A stretch of 64,000 nt of DNA from a bacterium A37T11. GTDB taxonomy: Bacteria > Bacteroidota > Bacteroidia > Sphingobacteriales > Sphingobacteriaceae. Shown piece after piece: positions 59,518-64,000 of the stretch (within the stretch, counting starts at the first letter, position 1; each line of letters starts with the position of its first letter). Location of the stretch: assembly GCA_900109895.1 (NCBI GenBank), contig FOBR01000007.1, positions 141,513 to 205,512 of the forward strand, written 5' to 3'. Position numbers and translations under genes: made by a program. The notes below the pieces were generated by a model that saw nothing but the letters and a program-made list of their open reading frames with translations, was not told the DNA's origin and did no database searches.

Positions 59518-60729
59518 ATGGGTTTTCGTATTCTTTTTTCTTTGTTGTTGGTAACGAATTTTCATTTTTCAAACGCTATGTTTTTGCAGGATTCCACTGA
59601 AATTAGAAAAATAATGCAAATTGCAGAGGAAACGAAGCAACAATTTGCGCCAGACAAACGTACCATACTTTTTGAACTTAACATCGACAGTGTTTCGAGT
59701 GAAAAAAGCCCCTGGCTTGAAACCTCTAGTCAGGAAGCTGCCAAGGCATTCTCCGAACGATTAAAAACAACCGGAATAGCAGCTGAAGTTGAGGTCCGTA
59801 TTTTGCCCGATTCAAATAGCGGCATCCCTAAAAAAGCTGTAGTAAATTTATCTGTAGCCAATATGCGTGTAAGACCAGGAAATCAGGCTGAAATGGCTAG
59901 CCAGGCGCTTTTAGGGACTCCTTTGGATGTGCTGAAACAGGAGGGCGGGTACTATATTGTACGGACGCCCGACCACTATATTGCTTATATGGACGAAGAC
60001 GGACTTACATTAATGGGCAAAACAGCCTTCCAAACTTGGAAAAAAGCCGAGAAAATTGTTTTTACAGCTGATTACGGACACGTTTATCTGCAGGTAGACA
60101 AAAGCGCAGGTCGCGTTTCTGACTTAGTATTGGGAGACGTCCTGCGTAAAGATGGGGAAGTAGCAGGTTTTTACCAGGTACGCTTTCCGGATGGGCGCAA
60201 GGGATATGTAAAAAAAGAAGAAGCTATACCCTATGAACAATGGCTTGCAGGGGTTCTGCCAGAGGCGGACAGGATCATCAAAACCGCAAAAGACATGATG
60301 GGACTTCCATATTTATGGGGCGGAACTTCGGTAAAAGGGGTGGACTGCAGCGGCTTGACCAAGATTGCCTATTTTATGAATGGCCTTATCATTCCCAGGG
60401 ACGCTTCCCAACAGGTGCGAGAAGGAGAGCCTGTGGATATTTTTGACAGCGCAGGCAAATTAGATACGCTTAAAGCCGTCAAAAATTTAAAGCCCGGAGA
60501 TCTGCTGTTTTTTGCATCGGGTCAAAACCGTCCACTGGATGCACATGTGACACATGTGGCCCTTTATATGGGCGATGGTGAATTTATCCATTCCGCAGGG
60601 AATGTTCGGATCAACAGTTTCCTTCCTAACGCTACGAATTATGGAGTACTTAAAACAAGGACTTTAATAGCGGCGCGCCGGTATCTGGAGGTAAAACTTA
60701 CGCCGGGCATTGCAGCAGTGTGCGATTAA
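59518..60729 (+). CDS. NlpC/P60 cell-wall endopeptidase with SH3 domains
   Basis: 403 residues. Signal peptide (about 1-20), then two SH3-like domains (about 110-165 and 180-240: VANMRVRPGNQAEMASQAL near 111) and an NlpC/P60 domain (about 255-395). Catalytic Cys in GVDCSGLTK (about C277) and His in THVALYMGDG (about H344); H near 361 (FIHSAG). Cleaves stem-peptide bonds of peptidoglycan in the periplasm. The amidase gene follows after 4 bp. Confidence 0.92.
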   Translation: MGFRILFSLLLVTNFHFSNAMFLQDSTEIRKIMQIAEETKQQFAPDKRTILFELNIDSVSSEKSPWLETSSQEAAKAFSERLKTTGIAAEVEVRILPDSNSGIPKKAVVNLSVANMRVRPGNQAEMASQALLGTPLDVLKQEGGYYIVRTPDHYIAYMDEDGLTLMGKTAFQTWKKAEKIVFTADYGHVYLQVDKSAGRVSDLVLGDVLRKDGEVAGFYQVRFPDGRKGYVKKEEAIPYEQWLAGVLPEADRIIKTAKDMMGLPYLWGGTSVKGVDCSGLTKIAYFMNGLIIPRDASQQVREGEPVDIFDSAGKLDTLKAVKNLKPGDLLFFASGQNRPLDAHVTHVALYMGDGEFIHSAGNVRINSFLPNATNYGVLKTRTLIAARRYLEVKLTPGIAAVCD

Positions 60730-60733
60730 TGTA

Positions 60734-62473
60734 ATGAAAAAGCTATTTGCATTCCTTTGGTCTATACTGGCATTTGTAAAACTCGAAGCCCAAACAGGGG
60801 CTTCGATTAGAATTGTCTACCCAATCAAAGAACATAGTATTGTCAGGGAGCCGCTTGTGTATATACAAGGTGTTGCCCATCCGGGGGGTGTACTTACCAT
60901 CAATGGGGCACCCGTAAAAATATACCACACCGGTGCATTTTCTGCGCCAGTGTCCCTTTCGCGGGGCGATAATGTGGTCAGCATACACCTTGAAAATGGT
61001 ACTGAATATGTTAACAAGCAATTAAGTATCCATTATGAAAAGCCCGCACCACCTAAACCAACGGATGGTTTTGCCATCGAATCGGTTAACGTAATGCCTT
61101 CGGGAGAATTGTGGCTCCAGCCGGGGGACCGGATACAAGTAGCAGTCAAAGCGATCCCTGGCATGGAGGCAACGTTCTATAAAGGCATTCCATTAACAGA
61201 GGCAGATGAAAAAGAGGTGGGAGTGAAAGGTATTTATCGGGGAGAGTATATCTTCACAGAAAAAGACAGCTTGTCGGCAGGCACCATTCCTGTGCAATTG
61301 CTGAATCCCCTAACGAAAGAGCACACGGTCACCGTTTGTAAAGATAAGGTAACTGTATTGCACAACAGCTATAGCCTCACAGGCCTCGTCACCGGATCAT
61401 CCGCACATTTGGAGTATGGATTGGGTACCGACCGTTTGGGGAGTGCTCGTATGGGTTTTATCGACACACTGGTTAAGCTGGAAGTGAGCGGTAAAATGCA
61501 GGGAAGATACCGCGTACGGCTGGCAGATCAGGTCCAGGCCTATATTCCGATCGAAAATCTTCGGTTGCAGGAAGGGATTCATTTCCGGCCTTACTCGCTT
61601 ACCGGTAATTGGAATGTCTTTCCCGATTCGGGCTACGACCAGCTCAGCATACAACTCAACGAGCGCCTTCCCTATGCGGTTACGCAGCAAACCGATCCCA
61701 ACCGGCTGGTGATGGATGTGTACGGAGCCGTGTCAAACACAAACTGGATCATCCAGAAGCAGGGCTTGCAGATCATTAAGAATGTGTGGTATGACCAGGT
61801 TGCCAAAGACGTGTTTCGCGTTTATATCGACCTAAGCAAGCCAGAACTTTGGGGTTACGATGTGGGCTATAAAGGAACATCCCTTGTCATCCGCGTCAAA
61901 CATCAGCCCCCCGTCCTCAAGTTAAGTAAACTGACCATTGGAGTAGATGCCGGTCACGGGGGCAATAACATAGGGGCCTCTGGCATCATGGATATCAACG
62001 AAAAAGAAATCACACTGGCCATGGCATTAAAATTAAAGAAACAGTTAGAAAAGGAGGGGGCGGAGGTCGCGATCACGCGCCAGAACGACACCAGCTTTAA
62101 CAATGCCGACCGGGCACGCTGGATGAAGGAGCAGCACCCTGATATCCTTGTGAGCATTCACTGTAACTCCAGCGGCCCTTCTGCCAAAGGGGTATCCACT
62201 TATTATCATCACATAGCCTACCGTAAGCCCTCCCAGGCAATCAATACCGAACTGATCAAACTAGGCTTGGCAGACTACGGCAATGTGGGGAGTTTTAATT
62301 TCTTTTTTAATGCCCCTACCAGCTACCCTTCCGTCCTGGTGGAGACGGGTTTCCTTTCCAATCCGGAAGACGAGGAGCGGCTGCTGGATTCTGAATTTCA
62401 AAACCGGATCGCTAAAGGTATCGTGAAGGGACTAAAAAATTACCTCAAGCAAGTCGATAAGGCTGATCATTAA
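60734..62473 (+). CDS. N-acetylmuramoyl-L-alanine amidase (Amidase_3)
   Basis: 579 residues from ATG 60734 (MKKLFAFLWSILAFVKLEAQ, signal peptide). N-terminal beta-rich region (about 22-370) followed by the zinc amidase domain (about 395-575): GVDAGHGGNNIGASG, E near EKEITLAMALK, SIHCNSSG and VLVETGFLSNPEDEERL supply the zinc ligands and catalytic Glu. Removes stem peptides from glycan strands. Forms an operon with the NlpC/P60 gene. Confidence 0.93.
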   Translation: MKKLFAFLWSILAFVKLEAQTGASIRIVYPIKEHSIVREPLVYIQGVAHPGGVLTINGAPVKIYHTGAFSAPVSLSRGDNVVSIHLENGTEYVNKQLSIHYEKPAPPKPTDGFAIESVNVMPSGELWLQPGDRIQVAVKAIPGMEATFYKGIPLTEADEKEVGVKGIYRGEYIFTEKDSLSAGTIPVQLLNPLTKEHTVTVCKDKVTVLHNSYSLTGLVTGSSAHLEYGLGTDRLGSARMGFIDTLVKLEVSGKMQGRYRVRLADQVQAYIPIENLRLQEGIHFRPYSLTGNWNVFPDSGYDQLSIQLNERLPYAVTQQTDPNRLVMDVYGAVSNTNWIIQKQGLQIIKNVWYDQVAKDVFRVYIDLSKPELWGYDVGYKGTSLVIRVKHQPPVLKLSKLTIGVDAGHGGNNIGASGIMDINEKEITLAMALKLKKQLEKEGAEVAITRQNDTSFNNADRARWMKEQHPDILVSIHCNSSGPSAKGVSTYYHHIAYRKPSQAINTELIKLGLADYGNVGSFNFFFNAPTSYPSVLVETGFLSNPEDEERLLDSEFQNRIAKGIVKGLKNYLKQVDKADH

Positions 62474-62768
62474 AAGTTTGAGTGTTTCCGCATGGTTTTG
62501 TATATTTTCGTGTTTGAAATTATTAGATAATTTATATTAAAATGTAGTTTATGCGTGTTTTTGCTGTTTTTAAAAAAAATAAAATAAAAAATGCATAGCA
62601 TATGAAAAAGCTTTCGTATTATTGTCTTGCCAATTAATTATAGTCATATATTACTACAGAGGGTTTTGCTGTGCCTGCTTAATTGCGTGCAATTAAATGG
62701 ATGTTGCAGATGTTTATGTTGGATTTAATATCAATATATTTTATAATTTTTTACTTTAATCAATCAGC

Positions 62769-63907
62769 ATGAAAAAAAGGTTACTATTGCTGTACCTGAG
62801 CTTATTCAGTCTAACAACTCAGGTTATGGCGCAACAACAAACAATTACTGGTAAAGTGACAGATCTTATAGATGGGCGTCACCTTGCGGGTGTAACGATC
62901 ATTGTTAAAGGAACCGGCCGTAGTTCTCAAACGGATTCTCGGGGAAATTACACCATTCAGGCAGCTGAGAACGAGGTATTGGTGTTCAGATACATCGGCA
63001 GGCAACCAGAAGAAAAGACTGTGGGCACTTCAAAGGTTATTGATGTGAGCCTAAATGCGCAAGATGAATCACTGAATGAAGTGGTTGTCACGGCGTTTGG
63101 CATGGATCGCCAAACCAAGTCACTGGGCTATTCTACCCCTCGTGTGAGTGGGGTAGAAGTTTCGCAAACCCAACGTGAATCTTTTTTTGGAGGGCTTCAG
63201 GGAAGGGTACCTGGCCTCTCGATTAATGCAACGAATGGCAATCCGGGAGCGTCTGCACAAATTGTGTTGAGAGGATTTGTGTCCATTAGCGGTGATAATA
63301 ATGCGCTCATCGTGGTAGACGGGGTGCCGATCAATAATTCTACACTGAATCAGGATAACCTGGCCTATTCAGGAGCAAACAGAAGCCAGGATTATTCCAA
63401 TAGGGGTATTGATATTAACCCGCAGGATATTGAGAGTTATACTGTACTTAAGGGACCAGAAGCTACGGCACTATATGGAAACCAAGGGGCTTCTGGCGTC
63501 ATCCTGATCACTACAAAAAAAGGTAGAGCAGGCAGAGGCTCTGTTATCTATAACAATTCATTTCGGACTGACCGGATTACACGAGGGCCTGAACGGCAAA
63601 CGGTATATGGGCCAGGTTCTGGTGGTGTTTTTAGCGGGGTAACTTCAATTTTTGAAGGTCCGAAATATCCTGAAGGAACCAAATTGTATGATAATATTAA
63701 TGCTTTTTTTGATACGGGCCTTACCCAAAAACATAACCTGGCTGTTGAAGGAGGAGATGAGAAATATACCTATCGATGGAATAGCGAATATACAGACACA
63801 AAGGGAGTTATTCCAACAACTTCTTACAGAAGGTTTTCAACACGATTAACAGGATCTGCACAAATTTCTCCGATCTTTAAAGCGACCACATCCTTTAATT
63901 ATATAAT
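62769..63907 (+). pseudogene. SusC/RagA-family transporter gene interrupted by an insertion sequence
   Basis: The frame runs 384 codons and stops at 63923. It has a signal peptide (about 1-21), a carboxypeptidase-like domain (about 24-105), the plug (about 110-260, NPQDIESYTVLKGPEATALYG) and the first barrel strands. It lacks the remaining barrel, roughly two thirds of a normal 1000-residue SusC. The last codons (after FKATTSFNYI) are not SusC-like; they belong to the insertion sequence. The 295-bp gap before it (62474-62768) is AT-rich and contains only a short possible leader frame near 62602. Confidence 0.8.
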
Positions 63908-64000
63908 AGGGTTACCCATTTAGTTCTCAACTATTTTTACTTGAGCATAAGTCATCGGTTTATGCTTAGCGCAACGGATGATGATTTTGTCCAGAATTGT
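63908..64000 (-). mobile_element. Right end of an insertion sequence with transposase C-terminus
   Basis: On the minus strand the frame entering from the window edge reads TILDKIIIRCAKHKPMTYAQ then VKIVEN and stops at 63920-63922. This has the look of a transposase C-terminus, and it ends 10-15 bp from the point where the SusC frame breaks (GGGTTACCC near 63909), as expected for an IS boundary. The family cannot be fixed from 93 bp. Confidence 0.55.

Noticed and set aside
1..64000. tRNA, rRNA or CRISPR arrays
   Set aside because: No cloverleaf with CCA-type ends, rRNA segment or regularly spaced repeat-spacer unit was seen on reading both strands.

Overview
The window comes from a Bacteroidota genome, most likely order Sphingobacteriales or Chitinophagales. 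The evidence is four SusC/RagA-type outer-membrane transporters (two with complete SusD/RagB partners), two ECF-sigma/FecR pairs, DUF4834, DUF6520-like and OstA-like genes, and repeated promoters with the Bacteroidota -7 box (TAnnTTTG), several with a TTG about 19-20 bp upstream. I saw no rRNA, tRNA or CRISPR array.

Layout. 1-8.9 kb: the 3' part of a GxGYxYP putative glycan hydrolase, then an ECF sigma factor, a FecR anti-sigma and a SusC/SusD pair, which look like a glycan uptake locus with its own regulator. 8.9-10.5 kb: terminators, an XRE regulator and a structured, promoter- and terminator-bounded segment with no convincing protein, proposed as an ncRNA or repeat. 10.5-16.4 kb: a second SusC/SusD pair followed by a TlpA-type thioredoxin and, convergently, a small DUF6520-like exported protein and a MauE/DoxX-type redox membrane protein. 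16.4-22 kb is accessory: an unknown RteC-like protein, an AAA-ATPase/PD-(D/E)XK protein, HigBA toxin-antitoxin, a lipoprotein, a decayed fragment of a CHC2 primase from a conjugative element, and a small unknown gene. 22-27.9 kb: sigma/FecR/125-aa protein/SusC on the minus strand; this SusC has lost its C-terminus and has no SusD, and its FecR carries an in-frame palindromic repeat.

28-32.6 kb is the most unusual stretch: a MocR/GntR regulator lacking the PLP lysine, a small HTH protein, a block of helically phased TGTCGCA repeats, then a run of membrane protein, CHAP endopeptidase, FN3 protein and a lipoprotein with a C-terminal membrane anchor. The last four resemble a phage-type lysis cassette (holin-like, endolysin, spanin-like). 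A roughly 35-bp element occurs three times between 17.8 and 28.0 kb, twice directly upstream of promoters.

32.7-49.5 kb is mostly core genome: VOC protein, rdgB, an OstA/LptA-like protein, tilS, DUF4834, glycosyltransferases, YfhO, a RES/Xre toxin-antitoxin pair, ROK kinase and aconitase. 49.6-53 kb is a copper module (HMA chaperone, CopA ATPase, AraC regulator with a metal-binding-like N-terminus) with a 104-bp palindrome. 53-57.4 kb holds a SIMPL protein and a methyltransferase-glycosyltransferase-flippase operon for surface glycan. 57.4-62.5 kb holds DeoR, a serine hydrolase, and two peptidoglycan hydrolases (NlpC/P60 and AmiC-type). The window ends in a SusC gene cut by an insertion sequence whose transposase C-terminus reads in from the right edge.
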